Assembly (NCBI RefSeq): GCF_000821065.1
Contig: NZ_CDGG01000001.1
Span: 682,001 to 746,000 of the forward strand
Direction of reading: 5' to 3'
Origin: Oceanobacillus oncorhynchi
Lineage (GTDB): Bacteria; Bacillota; Bacilli; Bacillales; Amphibacillaceae
DNA length: 64,000 nt
Shown here: piece after piece, positions 41,221 through 49,724 of the stretch
How the letters are laid out: the number at the start of each line of letters is the position of its first letter
Position numbering within the stretch: the first letter of the stretch is position 1
Translations under genes and position numbers: made by a program
The notes under the pieces: model-generated
Told to the model about the DNA's origin: nothing
The model's input: only the letters and a program-made list of their open reading frames with translations
The model's database searches: none

Positions 41221-42612
41221 ATGCAGTTAGAAGAAAGACTCTTAAGCTTCTATGGGGATGATTTTACAGGTTCAACTGATGCAATGGAGGCATTGACACT
41301 TAGCGGTTTACGAACCATTTTATTTTTAGAACCGCCTACCAAAGAACTGCTTGATGAAAAGTTTACAGATGTAGCCTGTATCGGAGTTGCCGGGATCAGC
41401 CGAACGATGAGTCCAGAGCAAATGGAAACAGATTTGAAGCCGATATTAAAACAAATCCAAGAACTCGGTGCATCGATTAATCACTATAAAATATGCTCTA
41501 CCTTTGATTCTTCCCCGACGGTGGGGAATATCGGAAGAGTGCTGGAAATGATTTTAGATATAAATCATACGCAAGCCTTTGTCCCTATCATTGCAGGAGC
41601 AACACCATTACAGCGTTATACCGTGTTCGGCAATCATTTTGCCAGAGTGGATAGTAAAACGTTTCGTCTGGATGAGCACCCTGTGATGTCGAGGCATCCG
41701 ATTACGCCGATGCAGGAAGCTAATTTAATCAAACATTTGAGTAAACAAACGAGTTATCCGGTTGATTTGGTAGATGTTTTATCCATGGATGATCATTTTA
41801 CCGAGCTTGAAGCAACGGTGGAGCGAATCGTTACAAAGCAAAAACCAAAGGGACTTCTATTTGATATGCTGACAAGCAATCATTTAACGAAAATAGGAAA
41901 GTTTATTTACGAAGAATCTAAAGAGAAGCCACTATTTGTCATAGGCTCCTCTGGAGTGGAATATGCGTTGACGAATTATTGGAGTTCTATGCAGGACCTG
42001 AAGAAACAGGAAGCTAACGTGGATAAGATAAATAAGACAGAAAAAGAGCAGATATTGGTTGTTTCCGGAAGCTGTTCCCCGATTACTTCTGAACAAATCA
42101 AACATGCTTTAGACAATGGATTCACTGGTTTAAAAGTTTCTCCTGTTAAATTGATAGATCCGAAAACAGGCTCATCCTATTTTAATGACCTTATGAAGAC
42201 AGTTACGGAATTGATTAATGCAGGGGAGAACGTCATCGTTTACTCAGCACTTGGATCGGATGATTCATCAATTGAGGAAACAAGAGAATACCTGCAATCT
42301 ATCGGAGCAGAACCTACCAGCAGCGGACAGCTTCTAGGCGAGCAGTTCGGAAAATTAATAAAAAAGACAGTAGAAAATACATCCTTAAACCGCATCGTCA
42401 TTGCTGGAGGAGATACATCAAGCTATGCGACACAGGAAATGGGTATTTATGCATTAGAAATGATACGCAGTGTCGCTCCAGGGGCGCCTCTTTGTAAATC
42501 GTATTCAAATACGCAACGATTTGATGGAGTGGAGATAGCCTTAAAGGGAGGCCAGCTGGGTCAAGTCGATTACTTTTCTAAAGTGCATCTGGGAAGCAAC
42601 GTAACTGTATAG
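41221..42612 (+). CDS. Four-carbon acid sugar kinase (DUF1537 family)
   Basis: The 463-residue protein has the N-terminal substrate motif SFYGDDFTGSTDAMEAL (residues 9-25) and a C-terminal nucleotide-binding half with VVSGSCSPITSEQI near 280, IVIAGGDTSSYATQEMG near 395 and ALKGGQLGQVDYF near 440. DUF1537 enzymes phosphorylate threonate or 3-oxo-tetronate. Beside a dehydrogenase and a class II aldolase, the 3-oxo-tetronate 4-kinase role (OtnK) is most likely. It starts 33 bp after dctQ and is followed by the aldolase 24 bp later. Confidence 0.88.
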   Translation: MQLEERLLSFYGDDFTGSTDAMEALTLSGLRTILFLEPPTKELLDEKFTDVACIGVAGISRTMSPEQMETDLKPILKQIQELGASINHYKICSTFDSSPTVGNIGRVLEMILDINHTQAFVPIIAGATPLQRYTVFGNHFARVDSKTFRLDEHPVMSRHPITPMQEANLIKHLSKQTSYPVDLVDVLSMDDHFTELEATVERIVTKQKPKGLLFDMLTSNHLTKIGKFIYEESKEKPLFVIGSSGVEYALTNYWSSMQDLKKQEANVDKINKTEKEQILVVSGSCSPITSEQIKHALDNGFTGLKVSPVKLIDPKTGSSYFNDLMKTVTELINAGENVIVYSALGSDDSSIEETREYLQSIGAEPTSSGQLLGEQFGKLIKKTVENTSLNRIVIAGGDTSSYATQEMGIYALEMIRSVAPGAPLCKSYSNTQRFDGVEIALKGGQLGQVDYFSKVHLGSNVTV

Positions 42613-42636
42613 AGGAGACGATTGGAGGGAGGATCA

Positions 42637-43275
42637 ATGGATATAGAATCAAAAATCATTCATACCGGAAATGAATTACTGCAGAAGCATCTCACATGGG
42701 GAAATTCCGGAAATATGAGTGTCCGTAAAAACGAAAATCAAATGATTATAACCGGTTCAGGGACAAATATGGGCAATCTGACAGAAGGTGATTGTGTTTT
42801 TGTTAATATCGAAACGCAAGCATGGGAGGGGACGAGGAAGCCTTCTAAGGAAATACCAATGCATCGCGCAATATATAGGAATCGGCCTGATGCCAACGTA
42901 GTTATTCATGCATCCCCGTTCTGGTCAACGCTTGTGGCTTGTTCGGAAGAGGTCATAGAATCGAAACTATTTATTGAATCGATGTATTATCTTGAGAAAA
43001 TAGAAGAAGTCGCATATTTTCATCCGGGCAGTACAGCTTTAGGAGAAGAAGTTGGAGAGGCAGCGAAGAAGGCGAATGTTCTATTTTTGAAGAATCATGG
43101 GATTATTGTTTTCGATGATAGTGTGGAAGAAGCGATAATGCGGTTGGAAACGTTGGAGTTTACTTGTCGGATGATGGTTATGGCTAAGGCTTCGGGTGTG
43201 GCGTTGAGCGCGTTGTCCGATGATATCGTAAAGGACTTTTTGGAGAATTCGGGGTATAGGAATAGAGATAGATAA
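42637..43275 (+). CDS. Class II aldolase/3-oxo-tetronate-4-phosphate decarboxylase-like protein
   Basis: The 212-residue protein has the class II aldolase/adducin fold: LTWGNSGNMSVR near 20, ITGSGTNMGNL near 40, the Glu in SKEIPMHRAIYRNRPD, and a third zinc ligand in LKNHGIIVF near 150. In OtnC-type enzymes this step gives dihydroxyacetone phosphate and CO2. Oddly, the paired zinc histidines (HxH) read HAS here, so one ligand appears replaced by Ser. GGAGGGAGG before ATG 42637 fixes the start; the TTG at 42622 lies upstream of it. It is the last gene of the acid-sugar operon. Confidence 0.85.
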   Translation: MDIESKIIHTGNELLQKHLTWGNSGNMSVRKNENQMIITGSGTNMGNLTEGDCVFVNIETQAWEGTRKPSKEIPMHRAIYRNRPDANVVIHASPFWSTLVACSEEVIESKLFIESMYYLEKIEEVAYFHPGSTALGEEVGEAAKKANVLFLKNHGIIVFDDSVEEAIMRLETLEFTCRMMVMAKASGVALSALSDDIVKDFLENSGYRNRDR

Positions 43276-43818
43276 GTTGATATGGGTTTGGTGGGAGCTA
43301 TTCATTCTGGTTGTTTTTGGCTGGGGAGGGTAGCTTTTTTAAAAATAAAATGATGAACAGAAACATATGATATCCCAAATTATCTAAAAGTATTACATAT
43401 GTAGGTTTAATTTCAGCCATTGTAGATTTAATGAATAATTAGTTAATCTAATAGAATCATTCATTTTTCTCTATAATTGGTAATTCTAAAGTATAAGTTA
43501 TTATTATGGAAGCTTAAGGTCAAAGAACGAGGCTAAGAAAAATTATTTTCCATAGGAGAAGCAAAATCAAAAAATACCTAATGCGTTGGTTAACCTTTCT
43601 TAAAGTATAGTTTATCTAGGGGGTGGGTGTTTTTCTATATTCTTAGCTATTAATCGTTTACAATGTTGCCTTTCTTTTTTGACGGTAGAACAACAAGAAA
43701 AGAACATCACAAAAAATTCTAATAATAAAAATGTTGACAAAGCTTTCAAACAATATTAATATAAGTATCAATCGTAAGGGCATGATAGACAATATATGAA
43801 AATAGGACAGTTGATAAA
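43276..43818. other. Intergenic region between the two catabolic operons
   Basis: AT-rich DNA with no gene seen and no clear strong terminator. A TTGACA with AATATTAATATAAG downstream (43735-43765) may be a promoter for the GntR gene at 43819. Confidence 0.45.
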
Positions 43819-44532
43819 ATGAGAGATTTTCTTAATAAAAATAGTAGCATCCCATTATATTATCAAGTTAAAGAAGTTATAAAAGAAAAGATAAAATCTG
43901 AGGAATGGAAAAATGATGAAAAAATACCAAATGAACTGGAGTTAGTAGAACAATTTAACGTCAGTAGATCAACAGTTCGACAGGCTATTTTGGAGTTAGT
44001 GAACGAAGGGTTATTGACAAGAAAAAAAGGGCATGGTACTTTTGTGAAAAAACTCCAACATGAAGGTAACTTTATGACTTTTTCTTATCCCGATGAACTT
44101 GGAAAAAAGCATATTCCAATTAGCGCCAAGGTTATAGAAGGGCCATTAGAATATTTGCATATCTTTAAGTTATATAACAGTAAAAAAATAAATGAAACAA
44201 TTCGTTTAAGGTATTTTAAGGAAGATCCGGCTATTATTGAAAGAACTTATCTTCCCTATTATCTTTTTCCAGATATTTTAAATAAAGATATGGAAAAACC
44301 TATATATGATACTGTTATAGATGATTACAAGATTAATATAATTCGTCATAAAGTTTATATAGAACCAATATTACTTGATGAGTATGATGCTAATCTGTTA
44401 GGAGTTGATTCAGGTCAGCCTGCCTTAAAAACAACAAAGATATGCGAAACTTCAAACAACTTGCCAATATTATTAACTATAAGTATCTTTAGAGAAGATA
44501 GAAGTAAATTATTTTTTCAATATGATGTATAG
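43819..44532 (+). CDS. GntR/HutC-family regulator with UTRA domain
   Basis: The 237-residue protein has a GntR winged helix (IPNELELVEQFNVSRSTVRQAILELVNEGLLTRKKGHGTFV, residues 33-73) and a UTRA domain (about 95-235). It is only weakly similar to the one at 5533. Its AT content is high and the ribosome site is poor (ATAGGACAG). It heads the argininosuccinate-lyase-like/TAXI operon in the same direction, with direct repeats in the 690-bp gap, which fits a local regulator of that operon. Confidence 0.88.
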   Translation: MRDFLNKNSSIPLYYQVKEVIKEKIKSEEWKNDEKIPNELELVEQFNVSRSTVRQAILELVNEGLLTRKKGHGTFVKKLQHEGNFMTFSYPDELGKKHIPISAKVIEGPLEYLHIFKLYNSKKINETIRLRYFKEDPAIIERTYLPYYLFPDILNKDMEKPIYDTVIDDYKINIIRHKVYIEPILLDEYDANLLGVDSGQPALKTTKICETSNNLPILLTISIFREDRSKLFFQYDV

Positions 44533-44560
44533 GAATAAAGATATTTTTTATTTTTCTATA

Positions 44561-44667
44561 TATGTACGTACATACTGACATGTATCCTCATTTCTAGGTT
44601 TATATATTTCTTAGGTACATATAAACCTAGAATAATTCAACTTTCGTATGTACGCACATACTAACAT
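44561..44667 (+). promoter_or_regulatory. Direct repeats flanking a hairpin: candidate operator and attenuator
   Basis: TATGTACGTACATACTGACA (44561-44580) recurs as TATGTACGCACATACTAACA (44647-44666). Each contains the palindromic core TATGTACGTACATA or its near copy. Between them TTCTAGGTTTATAT pairs with ATATAAACCTAGAA (44592-44632). The arrangement suggests a DNA loop or attenuator controlled by the GntR/UTRA protein just upstream. Confidence 0.6.
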
Positions 44668-44940
44668 AAGAGGAGAGGATTGTTTCAATTGGATACTTTA
44701 GGAAATTGAAAATGCTTATTTATATTAGAATTACTTTTAATTTTACTTACATCCAATGATATAGTTAAAAAAAGAGAAAGAAGTAGAACCTAATATTGAT
44801 GTATAAAGTTATGAATTAAGTAATTTTAGGGAAAATTGTAGTATCTTTATATAATTTCACAATTTATTGTAAGCGCATACTATATTGTGATATTCCCATA
44901 AAAATTAGTTGTTAAAAAGGAGGTGTTTAAAATTAAAAAT

Positions 44941-45195
44941 ACAAACTTAAACGACTTAAAAATTTGTATTATAGGTTCGGGCGATGGTGTTTAGCAGCAG
45001 CCACAGATTAACCTTACGAGGACATAAAGTTATATTAGCAGAATTAAGGAGAAAGGAGGAATACACCTTGAAACATTAGAAAGAACTGGATTAAAAGGTG
45101 AGTTTACTACAATTTATAAAGTAACAACAAATGTTTCTGAAGTAAAAATAGTATTAATTGTCACACCTTCTTTTCCTCATAAATAAATTGCAGAC
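44941..45195 (+). pseudogene. Decayed N-terminus of an opine-dehydrogenase-like gene
   Basis: Pieces in shifting frames read LKICIIGSGDG, then RGHKVILAEL, then HLETLERTGLKGEFTTIYKVTTNVSEVKIVLIVTPSFPHK before a TAA. These match the first 90 residues of the gene at 49721 (FTIIGAGNGG..., VEGFFASVEATTDIEKAMKDTDVIMVTTTGPAHK). A good ribosome site (AAGGAGGTG) is kept near 44923. It is a degenerate paralogue at the 5' end of the operon whose last gene is the intact form. Confidence 0.72.
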
Positions 45196-45222
45196 ACTTT
45201 CTGATAAGGAGGAATTTTTGTA

Positions 45223-46698
45223 ATGAGAGAACGCCTAAAATCAAATTTATCAAATAATATCATTACGCATCTATTTGCACCATCCATAGAAATAGAACAA
45301 TACCGTTCGTTTGAATCGATGATGGAAGTAAATAAAGCACATCTAGTTATGCTAATTTCAGAAGGTATTATAAAACTTGAAGTTGGTAAAGAAATTATGG
45401 ATTCATTAGAAGAAATCGGTGAAGCTGGTCCGGAGCAACTGGAAATTGATCCGAATCTGGAAGATTTATATTTTAATATAGAAGCAGTCTTGATTAATAA
45501 GGTAGGTAAAGAAATTGGCGGTCAGTTACACACAGGAAGGAGCAGAAATGATTTATATGCGACCGTACTTAGATTAAATAGCCGGAAGTCTGTGCTCGAA
45601 ATCTGTCATTTGTTGATTGAGCTTCGTTATACGCTACTTACGCTTGCTGAAAAGTACAAAAATGCTGTGATGACGGCTTATACGCATATGCAGCCAGCTG
45701 AACCGATAACATTAGGACATTATCTTTCGGCAATACTTTATGCGTTAGATAGGGATTTTAGCCGATTCATAGCTGCTTTTCATCGTACGAATTATTCTCC
45801 TTTGGGAGCGGGAGCTACGGCATCAACGACATTTCCGATTAATAGGAAGCAGACAGCAAGATTGTTAGGCTTTATCAATCCAATGGGGAATTCGTTGGAT
45901 GGGATTGCTTCTCGTGATTATTTGCTGGAAATTGTATCTGCAATGAATATCTTTGCAAACAATATGAGTCGTCTCAGTCAGGATCTGTATATTTGGTCGA
46001 CCGATGAATTTGGACTTGTTGAAGTGGATGATTCTGTAGCTGCGAGCAGCAGTATTATGCCGCAGAAAAAGAATCCAATTACATTGGAACATATTAAAGC
46101 AAAGTCTGGACATGTGCTGGGCGGATTAGTTTCTATGACGAGCATTATGAAGAACACGCCATATGGACATTCACGGGACTTGGCAGGGGAGAGTCACAAA
46201 GGATTTTGGGAAGCTGTTTCTGAAATAAAGGCAGCTGCTGTTTTAATGAATGAAACGCTTGATACAGTAAGTTTTAAAGAAGAGCAAATGATAAAACGGG
46301 CGAAGAATAATTTTTCCACTGTCACAGAATTAGCCAATGTACTGGTAAGGGAAGGGGGGATTTCTTTTCGTGAAGCGCATCAGATTGTTGGCCAGCTTGT
46401 TAGTGAAATGATAGAAGCGAATACACCAGTCACTAAAGTTACATCAGAAGCAATCGGAAAAATTTCTTATCAACTATTAGGAAAAGAACTCGTTATTACA
46501 GAAGTTTCTATTAATAAAGCACTAGACCCAGCGGAGAATGCAAAGGCAAAAAATGCAGAAGGTGGTCCTGCACCAAACACTGTAGAATTGCAATTAGAAG
46601 CAATGAGGAACAAGCTTCATAAAGATCGTAAATGGTTAGAAGAGCAATATAAAGTTATAGAAGAGCGAAAAGAAGATTTATCGAATTTCATAAAATAA
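45223..46698 (+). CDS. Argininosuccinate lyase-like member of the fumarase/aspartase superfamily
   Basis: The 491-residue protein has the superfamily motifs HTGRSRNDLYATVLRLNSR near 105, TAYTHMQPAEPITLGHYL near 152 and the signature SSSIMPQKKNPITLEHIKAKSG near 276, which carries the catalytic Ser loop. True ArgH is usually 455-475 residues and reads MPQKKNPDVAELIRGK; here the following stretch, including MKNTPYGHSRDLAGE, is divergent. The family breaks C-N bonds releasing fumarate. Partners are a TAXI-TRAP importer and an opine-dehydrogenase-like gene, not arginine genes, so I infer a catabolic role on an N-substituted aspartate rather than arginine synthesis. AAGGAGG precedes the ATG. Confidence 0.85.
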   Translation: MRERLKSNLSNNIITHLFAPSIEIEQYRSFESMMEVNKAHLVMLISEGIIKLEVGKEIMDSLEEIGEAGPEQLEIDPNLEDLYFNIEAVLINKVGKEIGGQLHTGRSRNDLYATVLRLNSRKSVLEICHLLIELRYTLLTLAEKYKNAVMTAYTHMQPAEPITLGHYLSAILYALDRDFSRFIAAFHRTNYSPLGAGATASTTFPINRKQTARLLGFINPMGNSLDGIASRDYLLEIVSAMNIFANNMSRLSQDLYIWSTDEFGLVEVDDSVAASSSIMPQKKNPITLEHIKAKSGHVLGGLVSMTSIMKNTPYGHSRDLAGESHKGFWEAVSEIKAAAVLMNETLDTVSFKEEQMIKRAKNNFSTVTELANVLVREGGISFREAHQIVGQLVSEMIEANTPVTKVTSEAIGKISYQLLGKELVITEVSINKALDPAENAKAKNAEGGPAPNTVELQLEAMRNKLHKDRKWLEEQYKVIEERKEDLSNFIK

Positions 46699-46730
46699 CA
46701 TTTTCATTAACTTATAGGAGGTCAATGTGT

Positions 46731-47741
46731 ATGCTTAAAATATTGAATATTATTAAGGTTATGATTATTATTTGTGTAATTCTTGTTTTTGCTTATGGAT
46801 GCTCAAATGATGAAGCTGGTGAAGCAGAAGGGCCAAACGACAGCTCTAACCTGTTATTGGGTACGTCAAGCCAAGGAGGAACCTATTATGTTTGGGGAGG
46901 CGGCTGGGCAGATATTATCGGAAATACACTTCCGGAAGTAGATGTGTCTGTAGAAGTGTCGGGTGGTCCAGCTTCGAATGTTCAATTAATTCAGAGTGGA
47001 GAAATGGACTTAGGATTTGTGACAACATGGTTGGGTGCAGAAGGATATAACGGCGAAGGATGGACAGATGTAGAACATGATAAGATTCGCGGGATGTTTA
47101 TCATGTATCCGAGTGTAATGCATATGTATTCTCTGCAAGGAAATGGAATTAAGACAATAGCAGATTTTAGTGGAAATCATGTTAGTACTGGACCGCCAGG
47201 AAGTACAAGTGCAGAGGCGGGAGAAATATTGATGAATGCACTTGGTATTGAACCAGGCAAAGTAAGTAATATACCAACCAATACAGCCGTTGACGGGTTA
47301 AGAGATGGAACAAATGATGCGGGGTTTGCCATCACGGGATTACCAGGACCTTTTATGTTGGATTTAGAAACAACACATGATGTTCAGCATATAGGCTTAT
47401 CTAATCAAGAAATGGAAACAGTTTTATCTGAAAATCCATATTGGGATTCTATCGTTATACCTGAAGATACCTATCAGCATTTAGAAGAAGATATCTCTGT
47501 AGTTGCTTTTTGGAATTTAGCTGTTGCATCGGAAGATTTATCAGAAGACTTAGTATATGACTTGGTGAAAACAACTTTTGAAAAACATGAAGAATTATTA
47601 GCAGTGGATCCGACAGCAAAAGATACCATTGCGGAGAATATTACGTATAGTACGGTTCCGCTTCATCCAGGTGCTATAAAGTACTATGAAGAACAGGGGA
47701 TTGATATACCAGATGATCTTATCCCGCCAGAAATGGAATAG
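46731..47741 (+). CDS. TAXI-family TRAP transporter solute-binding lipoprotein
   Basis: The 336-residue lipoprotein (FAYGCS lipobox, Cys24 from the chosen ATG at 46731; GGAGG is ten bases upstream) has TAXI-family motifs: LLLGTSSQGGTYYVWGGGWADII near 45, VEVSGGPASNVQLIQSGEMDLGFV near 80 and the GPPGSTSAEAGEILMNALGI segment near 160. TAXI proteins deliver carboxylates such as glutamate, oxoglutarate or related acids to fused permeases. The permease gene starts 42 bp downstream. Cotranscribed with the lyase 32 bp upstream. Confidence 0.9.
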   Translation: MLKILNIIKVMIIICVILVFAYGCSNDEAGEAEGPNDSSNLLLGTSSQGGTYYVWGGGWADIIGNTLPEVDVSVEVSGGPASNVQLIQSGEMDLGFVTTWLGAEGYNGEGWTDVEHDKIRGMFIMYPSVMHMYSLQGNGIKTIADFSGNHVSTGPPGSTSAEAGEILMNALGIEPGKVSNIPTNTAVDGLRDGTNDAGFAITGLPGPFMLDLETTHDVQHIGLSNQEMETVLSENPYWDSIVIPEDTYQHLEEDISVVAFWNLAVASEDLSEDLVYDLVKTTFEKHEELLAVDPTAKDTIAENITYSTVPLHPGAIKYYEEQGIDIPDDLIPPEME

Positions 47742-47783
47742 GGGATAAAATGATATTCAATTCTGTGGTACCAGGAGGTATAT

Positions 47784-49724
47784 ATGTCTAATAATTCAAA
47801 ACCTGAGAATACCGAAGTAGAAGTGAAAAGTACAAAAAGAAGTCTAAAAGGATATCAATTGAAAGTGTTTATTACGATTGCATCCTTTATGTCATTATTT
47901 CATCTTTTTGTATTGGGATTTTACCCTATTACACCATGGGTATTATACACTGTCCATGTAGGATTGGGAGCGATATTGGTTTTTTTGGTCTATCCTTTTA
48001 AAAAGTCAACCAAAAGTGAAAGCGTAACCATCGTTGATATGTTACTGATTTTATCTGTTATCTTTGCAGGCACCTATCTTATATTGGAAATGGATCAGCT
48101 GATATATCGGATTGGTGTGGCACCAACTAATTTAGATTTAATCGTCAGTATCTTGTTAATTGGAGTTGTTTTGGAAATAACTCGAAGAACAACGGGACTT
48201 ATCTTACCAATTTTGGCAATACTTTTTATCTTATATTCTTATTTCGGTGCGTATTTTCCCGGGATTTTAGAACATAGAGGATATGGATGGGATAGAGTTC
48301 TAAGTTATCTGATTAGTTTGGAAGGTATATTTAGTGTTCCAATTGGTGCGTCTGCGAGTTTTGTATTCCTATTTATCCTGTTTGGAGCTTTCTTGGCTGA
48401 ATCTGGAGGGAGTAAATTCTTTATTAATTTTGCAATTGGAGCAACAGGAGGAAAACGGGGAGGCCCAGCTAAAGCAGCAGTATTATCCAGCGCACTATTT
48501 GGGTCTGTATCTGGAAATTCTGTAGCTAATGTTGTTTCTACGGGTGTATTTACAATTCCTTTAATGAAGAAAATTGGTTACTCGCCGAGATATGCAGGGG
48601 CGATTGAGTCGGTAGCTTCCACGGGTGGTCAGATTATGCCTCCGATATTGGGTTCAGCAGCTTTTATTATGGCACAGTTAGTAGGAGTTGCTTATTTAGA
48701 TATTGTGGCAGCCTCTGTTATTCCTGCGCTATTATATTTTGTTACTGTCATTATTATTATCGACTTACAAGCTGCGAAGTTAGGTTTAAAAGGGATGCCA
48801 AGCCATATGCTTCCGAATTTAAAGCAAATCATCATCAAAGAAGGCTACCTGTTTATTCCATTGCTAGTCTTAATATTTGTAATGACTGTATTAAAAGCAA
48901 GTCCTATCAAAGCAGCGATTTGGGCAATCGCATCGATTATCGTGGTTACTATATGGAGAAAGAAAACGAGATTAGGGCCTAAAAGGATTATTAAAAGTCT
49001 ATCTAATGGAGCAGATTCTGCTTTGGGTATGATTGCTGCCTGTGCAACTGCAGGTATTATTATCGGTGTACTTAATTTAACCGGAGCAGGCTTAAAATTT
49101 GCATCACTAATTATTTCTTTTTCAGGAGGGCACCTGTCAATTGCACTTGTTCTAACCATGTGCGCAACGATTATTTTAGGGATGGGACTGCCGACAACAG
49201 CAGCTTATCTAATTACTGCTGCAGTTGTTGCACCAGCATTAATTCAAATGGGAGTCGATCCGATCGGTGCGCATATGTTTGTATTTTACTTTGCATGTTT
49301 GTCTGCTTTCACGCCACCTGTGGCATTGGCAGCATATGCAGCAGCTGGAATTTCCCAAGCTAAGCCAATGCAAGTTGCTATGACGGCAATGAAAGTTGGC
49401 ATTGTAGCATTTATCATTCCGTTTGTTTTTGTTTATGGTCCGGCTATTCTTTTGAATGGTTCGGTTATGGAGATTATTCTTGCTACAATTACTGCTTTAG
49501 CAGGTGCTTTTATGTTAGCGAGTGCAGTAGAAGGATGGTTTTTAGCAGCAAAAGCATCCATTGTTGTAAGAATTTTATTGATTAGCAGTGCTTTAATGAT
49601 GATTATTCCTGGTATTTTAACAGATATTATTGGGATTGCAATTGTAGTATTGGCTGTTTTTTATCAAATTATTGTTAAAAAGAAAAGAACACATATAAAA
49701 CAAGAAGAGGAGAATGCGATATGA
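47784..49724 (+). CDS. TRAP transporter fused permease (4TM/12TM)
   Basis: The 646-residue protein has about 18 hydrophobic segments: a DctQ-like N-terminal part fused to a DctM-like part with FGSVSGNSVANVVSTGVFTIPLMKKIGYSPRYAGAIESVASTGGQIMPPILG near 235-285 and GMGLPTTAAYLITAAVVAPALIQMG near 470. This is the standard TAXI-associated permease. AGGAGG precedes the ATG. It overlaps the next gene by four bases. The acid imported is unknown. Confidence 0.93.
   Translation: MSNNSKPENTEVEVKSTKRSLKGYQLKVFITIASFMSLFHLFVLGFYPITPWVLYTVHVGLGAILVFLVYPFKKSTKSESVTIVDMLLILSVIFAGTYLILEMDQLIYRIGVAPTNLDLIVSILLIGVVLEITRRTTGLILPILAILFILYSYFGAYFPGILEHRGYGWDRVLSYLISLEGIFSVPIGASASFVFLFILFGAFLAESGGSKFFINFAIGATGGKRGGPAKAAVLSSALFGSVSGNSVANVVSTGVFTIPLMKKIGYSPRYAGAIESVASTGGQIMPPILGSAAFIMAQLVGVAYLDIVAASVIPALLYFVTVIIIIDLQAAKLGLKGMPSHMLPNLKQIIIKEGYLFIPLLVLIFVMTVLKASPIKAAIWAIASIIVVTIWRKKTRLGPKRIIKSLSNGADSALGMIAACATAGIIIGVLNLTGAGLKFASLIISFSGGHLSIALVLTMCATIILGMGLPTTAAYLITAAVVAPALIQMGVDPIGAHMFVFYFACLSAFTPPVALAAYAAAGISQAKPMQVAMTAMKVGIVAFIIPFVFVYGPAILLNGSVMEIILATITALAGAFMLASAVEGWFLAAKASIVVRILLISSALMMIIPGILTDIIGIAIVVLAVFYQIIVKKKRTHIKQEEENAI

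Noticed and set aside
45223-46698. True argininosuccinate lyase for arginine synthesis
   Set aside because: No argG or other arginine gene is near, the motif region is divergent, and the gene is in a transporter/dehydrogenase operon; the arginine role is not excluded but not favoured.
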